DNA from: Burkholderia pyrrocinia
Lineage (GTDB): Bacteria; Pseudomonadota; Gammaproteobacteria; Burkholderiales; Burkholderiaceae
Length of the DNA stretch: 64,000 bases
Reading direction: 5' to 3'
Assembly (NCBI RefSeq): GCF_018417535.1
Contig: NZ_CP070977.1
Coordinates: 992,001 to 1,056,000 of the forward strand
The translations under genes were made by a program, and so were the position numbers. Of this stretch, positions 42,613-52,171 are shown piece by piece. The notes under the pieces are model-generated. The model saw only the letters and a list, made by a program, of their open reading frames with translations. It was not told the DNA's origin and ran no database searches. The number at the start of each line of letters is the position of its first letter. The first letter of the stretch is position 1.

Positions 42613-43077
42613 ATGCGTCCACCCCGTCTCGACCAACTCGACGATCTCGACCGGCAACTCGTCGCGCTGCTGCAAGCCGATGCGCGCGCAAGCGTCGCGG
42701 ATCTCGCGCGCCAGCTCGACGTCGCGCGCACGACGGTCGTCGCACGCATCGCGCGGCTCGAACGCACCAACGTGATCGCCGGCTACAGCGTCCGGCTCGG
42801 GCAGGACGTGCTCGACGCGAGCATTTACGCGTATGTCGGCATCATCCTCACGCCGAAGTTCGGCAAGGACGTGTTGCGCAAGCTCGACCGGATGCCCGAA
42901 GTGCAGTTGCTGTGCGCGGTGAGCGGCGAGTACGACTACGTCGCGTGGCTGCGCGCCGATTCGCCCGAACGGCTCAACGACCTGCTCGACCAGATCGGTA
43001 CGCTCGAAGGCGTCGAACGCACGACGACGTCGATCATCCTGTCGCGCAAGATCGATCGCGGGACGGTCGGCGGCTGA
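42613..43077 (+). CDS. Lrp/AsnC family transcriptional regulator
   Basis: 154 aa. N-terminal helix-turn-helix (LDDLDRQLVALLQADARASVADLARQLDVARTTVVARI) and C-terminal RAM ligand domain (ILTPKFGKDVLRKLDRMPEVQLLCAVSGEYDY). Global or local amino-acid-responsive regulator; target not evident, since its neighbour is the convergent histidine kinase gene 3 bp away. Confidence 0.9.
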   Translation: MRPPRLDQLDDLDRQLVALLQADARASVADLARQLDVARTTVVARIARLERTNVIAGYSVRLGQDVLDASIYAYVGIILTPKFGKDVLRKLDRMPEVQLLCAVSGEYDYVAWLRADSPERLNDLLDQIGTLEGVERTTTSIILSRKIDRGTVGG

Positions 43078-43080
43078 CGC

Positions 43081-44505
43081 TCACGTCCGGGGCACGTCGC
43101 GCCGCGCGTCTTGCGCCGGCGCATCGGCGTGGCTGTCGGGTTGCGCCGCGCCGGGTGGCCGTACGAGCGGAATCCGCACCGAGACACGCAGCCCGCGCGA
43201 TTCCCGTTCGTCCGCATAGGCAAGCGCGATGTCGGCGCCCATCCGGTCCGCGAGGATCTTCACGATCGACAGGCCGAGCCCGGAGCCGATCTGCGCGTTG
43301 CCGGGCACCCGGTAGAAAGGATCGAACACGCGCTCGCGTTCTTGCGGTGCGATACCAGGCCCGGTGTCGGCGATCGTCACGCACGCGTGCGTGTCGGTCT
43401 GTTGCGTCGACAGATCCACGCGTCCGCCGGACGGCGTGTAGCGGATCGCGTTGTCGACCAGATTCATGACCAGCGACGTGAGTTCGAGCTCGTCGACGGG
43501 CACGCGGGTGTCCGGGCCGTCGTCGACGCCGATATCGATCGTCTTGGCGTCGGCGAGCGGCATCAGGTCTTCCAGCACGCGGCGATAGGTCGCATGGACC
43601 GACACGGCGCCGGGCGGCGCGGCCGGCGCGCTTTGCGCACGCGCGAGCGCGAGGAGCTGCCCGATCAGGTGGCGGCTGCGGTCGAGCCCGCCGCGCAGCG
43701 CGGCAAGCCGCGCGCGCGCATCGTCCGGCAGGTCGGTGTCGGCAAGGCGCTCGGCCTGCAGCGACATCGCCGTGAGCGGCGAACGCAGTTCGTGCGCGGC
43801 GTCGGCGACGAAGCGGCGCTGCGCGTCGACCGATTGCGCGACACGTTCGAGCATCCGGTTGATCGCGACGACGAACGGCCGCACCTCGACCGGTACGTGT
43901 TCGGCCGGCACCGGGCGCAGGTCGTGTTCGTCGCGCGCGTCGATGCCGGCGGACAGCGCGGCCACCGGGCGGAACAGCTTGCGCACGAGATCGGCGACGA
44001 GCAGCAGCAGGATCGGCACGAGGATCAGCAGCGGCAGCGCGGTGCGCCACGCGCTCTCGCGCGCGACGTCGTCGCGCATGCCGGTTTCCTGCGCGACCGC
44101 GATGCGCTCCCCGTTCGCGAGCGTATGGACCATCACGCGATAGGCGTTGCCGCTGCTATCGACCGTATGCAGCCCGTCGGCGAGCGTCGGCGGCAGGGCA
44201 AGCCGCGGCGTGCCGTCGGCGGCCGGCTGCGGCGCGCCGCCGAGCGGCTGCACGATTACGCGCGACAGCTCGTCGCTTTCGCTCGCGTGCCCGGCACCGC
44301 CGGCACGGGGCGCCGGCGCGCGCGCGCGGTCGAGCAGCGTCGCGACCTCGCGCAGCACGTCGTCCTGCAATTCGTGCGCCTCGTCGAACGCCGACGAAAA
44401 CGCAAACGCGGCCGCGGCAATCGCGACGACCAGGATCGCGGCCGACAGCGCGACCGACAGGCGGAATCCGATCGACTCGCTCAGGCGCTTCTTGAAACCA
44501 TCCAT
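43081..44505 (-). CDS. Sensor histidine kinase (QseC/PmrB-like)
   Basis: 474 aa. Two membrane helices (about 15-37 and 156-172) flank a periplasmic sensor region of about 115 residues; HAMP-like linker; phosphoacceptor His238 in DAAHELRSPLTA; N box LVMNLVDNAIRYTP, G1 DTGPGIAPQ, G2 GSGLGLSIVK. Overlaps the response regulator gene by 25 bp. A two-helix sensor with short periplasmic loop fits metal or cationic peptide sensing, but the signal is unknown. Confidence 0.9.
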   Translation of the reverse strand: MDGFKKRLSESIGFRLSVALSAAILVVAIAAAAFAFSSAFDEAHELQDDVLREVATLLDRARAPAPRAGGAGHASESDELSRVIVQPLGGAPQPAADGTPRLALPPTLADGLHTVDSSGNAYRVMVHTLANGERIAVAQETGMRDDVARESAWRTALPLLILVPILLLLVADLVRKLFRPVAALSAGIDARDEHDLRPVPAEHVPVEVRPFVVAINRMLERVAQSVDAQRRFVADAAHELRSPLTAMSLQAERLADTDLPDDARARLAALRGGLDRSRHLIGQLLALARAQSAPAAPPGAVSVHATYRRVLEDLMPLADAKTIDIGVDDGPDTRVPVDELELTSLVMNLVDNAIRYTPSGGRVDLSTQQTDTHACVTIADTGPGIAPQERERVFDPFYRVPGNAQIGSGLGLSIVKILADRMGADIALAYADERESRGLRVSVRIPLVRPPGAAQPDSHADAPAQDARRDVPRT

Positions 44506-45146
44506 CCCGCACCCCTGACGTTCTTGATCACGGTGCTGCCGAGCTTGCGGCGCAGCGAATGGATCAGGAATTCGACCGCGTTGCTTTCGACTTCCTCCCC
44601 CCAGCCGTACAGGCGATCCTCGAGCTCGCGGCGCGACAGGATCGCGCCGGGGCGCACCAGCAACGCGCGCAGCAGCGAGAACTCGCGATTCGACAGCGGG
44701 ACCGGCGCCTGCCCGTCGACGGCGGCTTCGCGCGTCGCGGGGTCGAGCGACACGATCCCGTTGCTCAGCAGCGGCGCGGCCGAGCCGGCCCGGCGCCGGA
44801 TCGCGACGCGAATCCGCGCGAGCAGCTCGGCCATCTCGAACGGCTTCACGATGTAGTCGTCGGCGCCGCCGTCGAGGCCGCGCAGGCGGTCGTCGAGACC
44901 GTCGCGCGCGGTGACGATCAGCAGCGGCGCGCTGGCGTCCTTCGCGCGAATGCCGGCCAGCACGTCGAGCCCGTCGCGGCCGGGCAGGCCGAGATCGAGC
45001 AGGATCAGGTCGTAGGGCTGTGCCGCGAACGCGGTCAATGCACGCGCGCCGTCGGTGACCCAGTCGGTGGCGTACGACGCGTCCTTCAGCGCGGCATGGA
45101 CTGCCTCGCCGATCATCGGGTCGTCTTCGACGAGCAGTATTCGCAT
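44481..45146 (-). CDS. OmpR family response regulator (QseB/PmrA-like)
   Basis: 221 aa. Receiver domain with Asp51 phosphorylation site (ILLDLGLPGRDG), acidic pocket VEDDP, conserved Lys in DDYIVKPF, then a winged-helix DNA-binding domain (LSNREFSLLRALL, IHSLRRKLG). Downstream of a lipoprotein and a membrane protein on the same strand, which may be its targets or accessories. Confidence 0.93.
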   Translation of the reverse strand: MRILLVEDDPMIGEAVHAALKDASYATDWVTDGARALTAFAAQPYDLILLDLGLPGRDGLDVLAGIRAKDASAPLLIVTARDGLDDRLRGLDGGADDYIVKPFEMAELLARIRVAIRRRAGSAAPLLSNGIVSLDPATREAAVDGQAPVPLSNREFSLLRALLVRPGAILSRRELEDRLYGWGEEVESNAVEFLIHSLRRKLGSTVIKNVRGAGWMVSRSA

Positions 45147-45228
45147 GCGTGTTCTCCGTGCGGCGCAAACGCCGCCAGCGTATGCGATTCCCGGGCGCGC
45201 GTCACGTGCCGCGCGCCCGGTGCGACGC

Positions 45229-45657
45229 TTATTTGCCGCTGAACCGGTCGAACGCCGCGAGCAGGCTCTTCATCGCGGCGGCCGAATCGGCCTGGGTCGG
45301 ATGGTCGGCGCGCAGCGCGGAGAGCGCGCGGTCGATCTCCTGGTCGACCATGTGCCAGTCGGCGGCCGCGCGCGGCTTGAGGCCGGCCTCGGCCGCATCC
45401 CACGCGATCTCGAGATCCTTGATGCGTGTCTTCGCACTGGCCAGGTCGCCCTTGCCGACGAGCGTGTCGACGTCGGCGGCGATCGTGCGGAACTGCGACA
45501 GGTCGCCGAGCTTCGATGCATGCGCCGCCGCGGCCGGCGCGGGCGCCGAGGTCGATGCGTTTGCATCCTGTTGCTTCGAGCAGCCGGCGGCGGCGCCCAG
45601 CACGGCAATCACGGCCGCGGCAACGGCGAAACGGGAAACGGAGTACGGGAAGCGCAT
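45229..45657 (-). CDS. Small periplasmic lipoprotein of unknown function
   Basis: 142 aa with lipobox AAAGC (Cys about residue 26) followed by an Ala/Pro/Ser linker and a helical domain ([46 protein letters not shown]). No enzyme motif. Lies 38 bp after a membrane protein gene and 82 bp before the response regulator, apparently in one operon, so it may act with the two-component system in the envelope. Confidence 0.78.
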   Translation of the reverse strand: MRFPYSVSRFAVAAAVIAVLGAAAGCSKQQDANASTSAPAPAAAAHASKLGDLSQFRTIAADVDTLVGKGDLASAKTRIKDLEIAWDAAEAGLKPRAAADWHMVDQEIDRALSALRADHPTQADSAAAMKSLLAAFDRFSGK

Positions 45658-45695
45658 GAGGTGTCCTCGATTGGATGAACGGAAAGGAAAGGGCG

Positions 45696-46478
45696 TCATT
45701 CGGCCGCGCCGGCACGCGTGTGCGGGCCGCTGCCGAACTGCGCGACCGCGACGAGCAGCACGATCACGGTCAGGAACAGCAGGCTCGTCCACGCGGCGCC
45801 GAAGCCGAGCCCGCCGTATGCGCGGGCCTGCGTGAGGAGGTCGCCGAGCGATGCGCCGAACGGCCGCGTCAGGATGTACGCGATCCAGAACGCCAGCACG
45901 GCATTGACGCCGAGCCGCCACATCGCGAACACGGCCGCGATCGCCGCGCCGAAGCACAGCGCGCCGAGCGTGAAGCCGAGCCCGAGCGCTTCGGTCGCGA
46001 GATCGCCTGCGGCGGTGCCGAGCGCGAACGTGCAGAGGATCGCGGCCCAGTAGAACAGCTCGCGCCGCGGCGTGACGATCGTGTCGATCGACAGCGTGCC
46101 TTCGATGCGATGCCACACGAAGAAGATCGCGGCGAGCGCGACGGCGAACGCGGCGGTGCTCGCATACAGGCTGACGTTCAGGCCGTCGGTGAGCAGGTCG
46201 GTGATCTGCGTGCCGACGATGCTGACCAGCACCACCGTGAGCCAGTAGATCCACGGCACGTAACGGCGTGTGCGCAGCTGCAGCCACAGCGCGATCGCGA
46301 GCAGCGACGCCATCGCGATGCGCGTGACGGTCTGGCCGAGGCCGGCGTTGACCGCGAGAAAGTCCGCGCCGGTTTCGCCGACCGTGGTCGACATGATCTT
46401 GATGATCCAGAACGACAGCGCGACGTCGGGCACCTTGTTCAGCCAGTGCGACGCGCGATTGACGGGCAGGGATTGCAT
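45696..46478 (-). CDS. COG4705-type integral membrane protein
   Basis: 260 aa with about seven to eight membrane helices. Begins MQSLPVN with AAGGAGG before the ATG. Repeated internal pattern ([27 protein letters not shown] and the later [25 protein letters not shown]) suggests duplication of a four-helix unit, as in the COG4705 membrane-anchored protein family. First gene of the likely operon with lipoprotein, response regulator and kinase; transport role unproven. Confidence 0.8.
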   Translation of the reverse strand: MQSLPVNRASHWLNKVPDVALSFWIIKIMSTTVGETGADFLAVNAGLGQTVTRIAMASLLAIALWLQLRTRRYVPWIYWLTVVLVSIVGTQITDLLTDGLNVSLYASTAAFAVALAAIFFVWHRIEGTLSIDTIVTPRRELFYWAAILCTFALGTAAGDLATEALGLGFTLGALCFGAAIAAVFAMWRLGVNAVLAFWIAYILTRPFGASLGDLLTQARAYGGLGFGAAWTSLLFLTVIVLLVAVAQFGSGPHTRAGAAE

Positions 46479-46727
46479 GCGGTGCCTCCTTGGAAATCGG
46501 TTGGTCGGCACGCAGTCTGAAACGGGAGACTTAGGCCAGCCATAGCGCGGCCGGCGGCGGCGTAAAACGCATCGTTTCGACATATCGACGAAATATATCG
46601 TCACAACGTCGAAATTATCGGTCGTTTCGCATCATTCTTCGTCTTGGAACTGATTTTGCGCGTCCCTAAACTGTGTTCATGGCTCAACGCCGTCCACAAC
46701 ACCAACCCATCATCAGGAGATAAGCGC

Positions 46728-47828
46728 ATGAAAATCGCCATCGTCGGCGCAGGTCTGATCGGCCACACCATTGCTCACATGCTGCGTGAAACGGGCGACT
46801 ACGAAGTCGTCGCGTTCGACCGCGATGCGGACGCGCTCGCGAAGCTGTCGCGCGAAGGCATTGCGACGCAACGGGTCGATTCGGCCGACGCGAATGCGAT
46901 TCGCGAAGCAGTGAAGGGCTTCGATGCGCTCGTCAACGCGCTGCCTTACTACCTCGCGGTCAACGTCGCCGCCGCCGCGAAGGCTGCCGGCGTCCATTAC
47001 TTCGACCTGACCGAAGACGTGCGCGCGACCCACGCGATCCGCGAACTGGCCGACGGCTCCGACCGTGCGTTCATGCCGCAATGCGGGCTCGCGCCGGGCT
47101 TCATCGGCATCGCCGCGCACGAACTCGTGAACGGCTTCAGCGAAGTGCGCGACGTGAAGATGCGCGTCGGCGCGCTGCCCGAGTATCCGACCAACGCGCT
47201 GAAGTACAACCTGACGTGGAGCGTCGACGGCCTGATCAACGAATACTGCCAGCCGTGCGAAGCGATCCGCGACGGCCGCAAGCAGTGGGTGCAGCCGCTC
47301 GAAGGCCTCGAGCACTTCTCGCTCGACGGCACCGAATACGAAGCGTTCAACACGTCGGGCGGCCTCGGCACGCTGTGCGAGACGCTGTCGGGCAAGGTCG
47401 AGACGCTCGACTACAAGTCGGTGCGCTACCCGGGCCACCGCGAACTCGTCCAGTTCCTGCTCGAGGACCTGCGCCTGTCGACCGATCGCGACACGCTGAA
47501 GTCGATCATGCGCCGCGCGGTGCCGTCGACGAAGCAGGACGTCGTGCTCGTGTTCGTCACGGTGACGGGCGTGAAGGACGGCCAGCTCGTGCAGGACGTG
47601 TTCACGCGCAAGATCTTCGCGAAGGACGTGTGCGGGATGCACATGAGCGCGATCCAGATCACGACGGCCGGCGCGATGTGCGCGGTGCTGGATCTGTTCC
47701 GCGAGAAGAAGCTGCCGCAGAGCGGTTTCATCCCGCAGGAAAAGGTGTCGCTGAAGGCGTTCCTGTCGAACCGCTTCGGCAAGCTGTACGAAGGCGGCAC
47801 GATGGAGCGCGTGCACGCGGTAGCCTGA
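46728..47828 (+). CDS. Saccharopine dehydrogenase-like / L-lysine dehydrogenase family oxidoreductase
   Basis: 366 aa. N-terminal Rossmann motif IVGAGLIGHTIAHML (residues 4-18), NALPYYLAVNVAAAAKAAGVHYFDLTED and QCGLAPGFIGIAAHEL typical of saccharopine dehydrogenase-fold enzymes. A conserved TWSVDGLINEYCQPCEAI segment follows. Probably an NAD-dependent amino acid dehydrogenase in lysine catabolism; exact substrate uncertain. AGGAG at the right distance from ATG 46728; upstream AT-rich DNA (46560-46630) with TATCGACGAAATATATCGTC may be a regulatory site; strong terminator downstream. Confidence 0.82.
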   Translation: MKIAIVGAGLIGHTIAHMLRETGDYEVVAFDRDADALAKLSREGIATQRVDSADANAIREAVKGFDALVNALPYYLAVNVAAAAKAAGVHYFDLTEDVRATHAIRELADGSDRAFMPQCGLAPGFIGIAAHELVNGFSEVRDVKMRVGALPEYPTNALKYNLTWSVDGLINEYCQPCEAIRDGRKQWVQPLEGLEHFSLDGTEYEAFNTSGGLGTLCETLSGKVETLDYKSVRYPGHRELVQFLLEDLRLSTDRDTLKSIMRRAVPSTKQDVVLVFVTVTGVKDGQLVQDVFTRKIFAKDVCGMHMSAIQITTAGAMCAVLDLFREKKLPQSGFIPQEKVSLKAFLSNRFGKLYEGGTMERVHAVA

Positions 47829-47861
47829 CCGCCCGCCAGCCTCTGGCACGAGGGGGGCCGT

Positions 47862-47903
47862 ACGACGCCGGGAACGCAGCAGCGCTTCCGGCGTCGTTTT
47901 TTT
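47862..47903 (+). terminator. Rho-independent terminator
   Basis: ACGACGCCGG(G)AA / TTCCGGCGTCGT stem followed by eight T residues, 33 bp after the dehydrogenase stop. Confidence 0.92.
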
Positions 47904-47924
47904 GGGGAGCGAAAAGTGCGCCGG

Positions 47925-48542
47925 TCAGGCTGGCAGCGGCGGGACGATCGTCGCCGGCGGCGGGGGCGGCGCGATGCGGTACAGCAGCGCGTCGACGTCC
48001 GCGTCGGACGGCGCGGTGTTGTCGAACATCACGATGCCGTCGCATTCGTGGCCGGTCGGCACGAAGCGGCGCTGCCGGTATTCGTCCCAGTGCGTGAGCT
48101 TGTATGCATCGTTCGGGTTGCCGCGCGCGACGATCCGTGCGTGTGCGACGTCCTCCGACGTGTGGACCCAGACGACCGTCAGCGTGACGTCGGGCGCGAT
48201 GCCGAGCCATGCGCGGTCGAGGATGCGCCGGTCGCGCACTTCGCGCGACAGCGGGCCGACCACGATCGCGCTGATGCCGAGCGCGAGATTTTCACGGGCG
48301 GTGTCGAGCAGGCCGTGGTATTCGGGATCGCGCAGATGCTTCAGGTAGAGCGGGCTGTCGCGGTCGTTCGGATCCTCGGTGAGCGCGCCCATCGCGGCCG
48401 AGCTGTAGCGGCCGTACAGCGTGTCCTTGTCGAGCAGGCAGAAGGCCTCGCCGGTTGCGCGCATCAGCGGCCCGATGAGCCGCTTCGCGAGCGTGGTCTT
48501 GCCAGTGCCGGCGTGACCGCAGAAGAACACCAGGTGTGTCAC
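47925..48542 (-). CDS. AAA family P-loop ATPase/kinase-like protein
   Basis: 205 aa from GTG 48542. P-loop near the N-terminus (FFCGHAGTGKTTLAKRL), a DKDTLYGRYSS segment and TVVWVHTSEDVAHARIVARGNPND resembling zeta-toxin or gluconokinase-type small kinases, ending in a Pro-rich tail (APPPPPATIVPP). No antitoxin is adjacent. Its GTG overlaps the stop of the cydX gene by GTGA, so the two are translationally coupled. Substrate unknown. Confidence 0.78.
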   Translation of the reverse strand: MTHLVFFCGHAGTGKTTLAKRLIGPLMRATGEAFCLLDKDTLYGRYSSAAMGALTEDPNDRDSPLYLKHLRDPEYHGLLDTARENLALGISAIVVGPLSREVRDRRILDRAWLGIAPDVTLTVVWVHTSEDVAHARIVARGNPNDAYKLTHWDEYRQRRFVPTGHECDGIVMFDNTAPSDADVDALLYRIAPPPPPATIVPPLPA

Positions 48543-48685
48543 GAAACCTTGCTCCCCGCCCCCTGGCTCGACGTGCCGCTGCGGTTGTCGCCGCGCGAGA
48601 ACACTTCCGCTTCCAGCCACATCGCGTTGATGATGCCGAAGCCGAGCGCCACGCAGATGCCGAGTATCCACGAGAAATACCACAT
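48539..48685 (-). CDS. cydX: Orphan CydX-like small subunit of cytochrome bd oxidase
   Basis: 48 aa single-helix protein. MWYFSWILG and FGIINAMWLEAE match the hallmark residues of CydX/YbgT, the small membrane subunit that stabilises cytochrome bd. A 24-residue soluble tail (Ser, Gly, Asn rich) follows. CydX genes normally follow cydAB, but no cydA or cydB lies upstream here: 48686-48864 has no gene and corA then reads the other way. Coupled by GTGA to the ATPase gene. Either an orphan partner of a bd oxidase elsewhere or a CydX paralog with a separate role. Confidence 0.85.
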   Translation of the reverse strand: MWYFSWILGICVALGFGIINAMWLEAEVFSRGDNRSGTSSQGAGSKVS

Positions 48686-48864
48686 GGGTGTGTCTCCTTG
48701 ACGGTTGGGCCGCACGGCCGTGCGGCGGGCGTGCTGACGTGCCTTGGTGCGCGTGCTGCGGCGCAGGCAGTCCGATCATGACCAATATCGGCGTGCCGCG
48801 CAAGCCGGGCCGCCCTCGCAGCAAACCGGTAAACTGATGCGCAAACCGCAACATCACGGACAAC

Positions 48865-49842
48865 ATGCTGATCAACTGTGCTGCATACCAGGACGGCCGC
48901 AAGCTGGCCGACATCGATATCGACGCCATCAGCGACTACGTGTCGAAGCCCGAGTGCTTCGTGTGGGTCGCGCTGAAGGATCCGACGCCCGACGAAATCG
49001 ACCTGATGGGCGAGGAGTTCGGGCTGCACGAGCTCGCGCTCGAGGATGCCCGCAAGGGGCATCAGCGGCCGAAGATCGAGGAGTACGGCGATTCGCTGTT
49101 CGCGGTGCTGCATATGGTCGAGCTCGACGATGACGACGAACTCAAGGTGGGCGAACTGAACGTGTTCGTCGGCCCGAACTATGTGCTGTCGATCCGCAAC
49201 CATACCGAGCAGGATTTCCGCGACGTGCGCAAGCGCTGCGAGCGCGAGCCGCATCTGCTGCGGGAAGGCTCGGCGTTCGTGTTCTACGCGCTGATGGACC
49301 AGGTCGTCGATCGTTACTTCCCGATCCTCGAAACGCTCGGCACCGAACTCGAGGAACTTGAGGATCGCATCTTTGCGAAGGCCACGCCCGCGTCGTCGCG
49401 CGCGATCATCGAGGATCTCTATTCGCTGAAGCGCAGGCTCGTGATGCTGTACCAGCACACGGCGCCGCTGATGGAGCCGCTGGCGAAGCTCACCGGCGGG
49501 CGCATCCCGCAGGTATGCAGCGGGATGGAGCATTACTTCCGCGACGTGTACGACCATCTGCAGCGGATCGTGAAGACGATCGAAGGGCGGCGCGAGATGG
49601 TCGTGACGGCAATCCAGGTCAACCTCGGAATGATTTCGCTGGCCGAGAACGAGGTGACGAAGCGGCTCGGCTCGTTCGCCGCGCTGTTCGCGATACCGAC
49701 GATGATCGCCGGCATTTACGGGATGAACTTCGCGAACATGCCCGAGTTGCACCTGAAATACGGCTTCTACGGCTGCATTGCCGTGATGGTCATTGCCGAT
49801 TTCGCGCTGTGGTGGCGCTTCAAGCGAGCAGGGTGGCTGTAG
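48865..49842 (+). CDS. corA: CorA family magnesium/cobalt channel
   Basis: 325 aa. Large acidic cytoplasmic N-terminal domain (residues 1-260), then two C-terminal helices with the ion-selectivity motif YGMNF and the loop NMPELHLKYG in place of the usual MPE. Ends with a basic tail (RFKRAGWL). Pentameric channel for Mg2+ uptake. Start codon ATG 48865 begins the conserved MLINCAAYQDGR. Confidence 0.92.
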   Translation: MLINCAAYQDGRKLADIDIDAISDYVSKPECFVWVALKDPTPDEIDLMGEEFGLHELALEDARKGHQRPKIEEYGDSLFAVLHMVELDDDDELKVGELNVFVGPNYVLSIRNHTEQDFRDVRKRCEREPHLLREGSAFVFYALMDQVVDRYFPILETLGTELEELEDRIFAKATPASSRAIIEDLYSLKRRLVMLYQHTAPLMEPLAKLTGGRIPQVCSGMEHYFRDVYDHLQRIVKTIEGRREMVVTAIQVNLGMISLAENEVTKRLGSFAALFAIPTMIAGIYGMNFANMPELHLKYGFYGCIAVMVIADFALWWRFKRAGWL

Positions 49843-49855
49843 CCGTTCTTCGCGC

Positions 49856-50143
49856 CTAGCGCGGCGCGTGCTTGCCGACCACGACGCGCCACGGACGCAC
49901 GCGCCACGATTTTACGAGGCCGTTCTGCACGTACGGATCGGCGCGCGCGAACGACTCGGCCACTTCGGCCGAATCGCCTTCGAAGACGAGCACGGCCTGG
50001 TCGGCGGGGTCCGCGAACGCGCCCGCGAGCACCAGTTCGCCGCGCTCGGTGGCGGCATGCGCGAGCGCGAGGTGTTCGGCGCGGAACGGTTCGCGCTTTG
50101 ACAGGTAGTCGTCGACGAGTTCGTAGATCAACTGGTAATGCAT
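49856..50143 (-). CDS. YciI family protein
   Basis: 95 aa ferredoxin-like alpha/beta protein. The HLALAHAATERGELVLAGAFADPADQAVLVFEGDS pattern with the conserved His and the later ADPYVQNGLV (Asp-Pro-Tyr) fits YciI. Start chosen at MHYQLIY because GGAG lies properly upstream of it; an ATG 12 bp earlier is in frame. Possible lyase/oxidoreductase helper; function unknown. Confidence 0.85.
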   Translation of the reverse strand: MHYQLIYELVDDYLSKREPFRAEHLALAHAATERGELVLAGAFADPADQAVLVFEGDSAEVAESFARADPYVQNGLVKSWRVRPWRVVVGKHAPR

Positions 50144-50460
50144 GCAGGGCTCCATGAATCGGCGAGATGCCAGCCATTGACGACCGGCAGGCGGCGCGGC
50201 GTCCGGTGGCAGACGCCGAGGTCAGTATAGGGCACGCGTGCGGCAGGCGCGGGGGCGGTTTGACGCGGACGTGCGACGCATGCGATTCGTCCTTTGGCTG
50301 ACGACTGATCGACGGACGACTCAAAAATGCAACTAACGGTCCAACGTTTTCTCGCCCGCCGATTGCCCCGGTTTCTCGCGCCGACGGAATTTCCCGTGAT
50401 ACGTCTTCAGGGCAGGGGGGCTCATCCGGATCCGGTTCGACCGATCGACGCCGGGCGCCT
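50144..50460. other. Gene-free stretch
   Basis: No gene or clear signal recognised; promoter of the YciI-like gene should lie near its left end. Confidence 0.4.
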
Positions 50461-50949
50461 CTAAGCCTTGTATCCGATCGTGCGCAGCAGATCCTTGCGC
50501 CAGCGCACGTCGTCGTCGTTCTCGATGCCGAGCGGCGGAAAGCCGTCGACGACGCCGACGATCCCGCGTCCTTGCGCGGTTTCCGCGACGATCACGTCGG
50601 TCGGGTTCGCGGTCGCGCAGTAGATCCGGCAGACCTCCGGCACGGCCTTGATCGCATTGAGCACGTTGACCGGATAGAAACCGTCGCCGAGGAACACGAT
50701 GAAAGCGTGACCGGCGCCGATCGCGCTGGCGTTGCGGCACGCGAGTTCGACGAGCTCCGCATCGGTGCCGGAACGGCGCACGAGCCGCTTGCCCGATGCC
50801 TCGCAGAACGCGAGCCCGAAACGGATGCCGGGCACGGTGCCGACCAGCGTCTCGTGGATGTCCTCGACGGACTTGATGAAATGCGACTGGCCGAGAATGA
50901 AATTCACGGCCTCGGGCTTGTCGACGGCGACGGTTTGCAATTGCAGCAT
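50461..50949 (-). CDS. Adenosine-specific kinase family protein
   Basis: 162 aa, matching the DUF355/adenosine-specific kinase family: VNFILGQSHFIKSVEDIHETLV, GIRFGLAFCEASGKRLVRRSG, HAFIVFLGDGFYPVNVLNAIKAVPEVCRIYCATANPT and GRGIVGVVDG. Archaeal members bind adenosine; activity in bacteria is uncertain. Single gene, divergent from the cysteine synthase gene. Confidence 0.85.
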   Translation of the reverse strand: MLQLQTVAVDKPEAVNFILGQSHFIKSVEDIHETLVGTVPGIRFGLAFCEASGKRLVRRSGTDAELVELACRNASAIGAGHAFIVFLGDGFYPVNVLNAIKAVPEVCRIYCATANPTDVIVAETAQGRGIVGVVDGFPPLGIENDDDVRWRKDLLRTIGYKA

Positions 50950-51091
50950 GGCGGACCTCGTCTGGCGATGCGGCGCGCGCGCCGCAATGGGCTCTCCAAG
51001 CTTAGTACGCGGCGGCCGGCGCCGAAAGCGGCGGGCGCGTCCTATCCTTCGTTGTGTACGGCGCGCGAGCGCGAATGCAAAGGAGGGGAAC

Positions 51092-52078
51092 ATGGACGTG
51101 CGACAAGGTTTCGTCGACTGCGTGGGTCGCACACCGCTGATCCGGCTGGCGAAGCTCAGCGCGGAAACGGGCTGCGAGATCCTGGGCAAGGCGGAATTCA
51201 TGAATCCGGGCGGATCGGTGAAGGATCGCGCGGCGCTCTACATCATCCGCGACGCCGAGCAGCGCGGCGCGCTGAAGCCGGGCGGCACCGTCGTCGAGGG
51301 CACGGCGGGCAACACGGGCATCGGTCTTGCGCATATCTGCGCGGCACGCGGTTATCGCTGCGTGATCGTGATTCCCGACACGCAATCGCCGGACAAGATG
51401 GAGATCCTGCGCACGCTCGGCGCCGATGTGCGCCCGGTGCCGGCGGCGCCGTACCGCGACCCGAACAACTATCAGAAGATTGCCGGGCGGCTTGCAGACG
51501 AACTCGACAACGCGGTATGGGCCAACCAGTTCGACAACGTCGTCAACCGGCAGGCGCACTACGAGACGACCGGGCCGGAAATCTGGCGCGACACGGCGGG
51601 CACGGTCGATGCATTCGTCTGCGCGACCGGCACGGGCGGCACGCTGGCGGGCGTGAGCCGCTACCTGAAGGAGCAGAATCCGGAGGTCCGGATCGTGCTG
51701 GCCGATCCCCACGGCAGCGGGCTCTACGGTTACGTGAAAACGGGCGACCTCGGCGCCGAAGGCAACTCGATCACCGAAGGCATCGGCTCGACGCGCGTCA
51801 CTGCGAATCTCGCCGGCGCGCCGATCGATGACGCCGTGCGAATCGATGATCCGTTGTGCGTGAAGATGGTCTACCGGCTGCTGCGCGAGGAGGGGCTGTA
51901 CGTCGGCGGATCGAGCGGCATCAACGTCGCGGCGGCGGTCTGGCTGGCCCGCCGGATGGGCCCGGGGCACACGATCGTGACCTTGCTGTGCGATCGCGGC
52001 GACATCTATCGAGCGCGGCTTTTCAACCGCGAATGGCTGCGTGAAAAGGGGTTGGAACCGGGGTTGGAGCCCGAATGA
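51092..52078 (+). CDS. Cysteine synthase A-like PLP enzyme
   Basis: 328 aa fold-type II PLP enzyme. PLP lysine Lys44 in PGGSVKDRAA, substrate loop EGTAGNTGIG, phosphate-binding CATGTGGTLAG and C-terminal VGGSSGINVAAA. It makes cysteine from O-acetylserine and sulfide, or a related beta-replacement. Compared with CysK the insert ANQFDNVVNRQAHYETTGPEI is conserved in the longer cysteine synthase/cystathionine beta-synthase subgroup. AAGGAGGGG precedes ATG 51092. Followed after 93 bp by a YbaK gene. Confidence 0.9.
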   Translation: MDVRQGFVDCVGRTPLIRLAKLSAETGCEILGKAEFMNPGGSVKDRAALYIIRDAEQRGALKPGGTVVEGTAGNTGIGLAHICAARGYRCVIVIPDTQSPDKMEILRTLGADVRPVPAAPYRDPNNYQKIAGRLADELDNAVWANQFDNVVNRQAHYETTGPEIWRDTAGTVDAFVCATGTGGTLAGVSRYLKEQNPEVRIVLADPHGSGLYGYVKTGDLGAEGNSITEGIGSTRVTANLAGAPIDDAVRIDDPLCVKMVYRLLREEGLYVGGSSGINVAAAVWLARRMGPGHTIVTLLCDRGDIYRARLFNREWLREKGLEPGLEPE

Positions 52079-52171
52079 GGAAGGGGCGATTTCCATCGGG
52101 CCGAATGCGACCTATGCTGAAAAAATCCGGAGCGAACGCCGTTCGCCCGATTCGCCCAGACGAGGTGTGCC

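Noticed and set aside
47925..48542. Zeta-toxin of a toxin-antitoxin pair
   Set aside because: The P-loop region is compatible, but the preceding small gene is a CydX-like membrane protein rather than an antitoxin.
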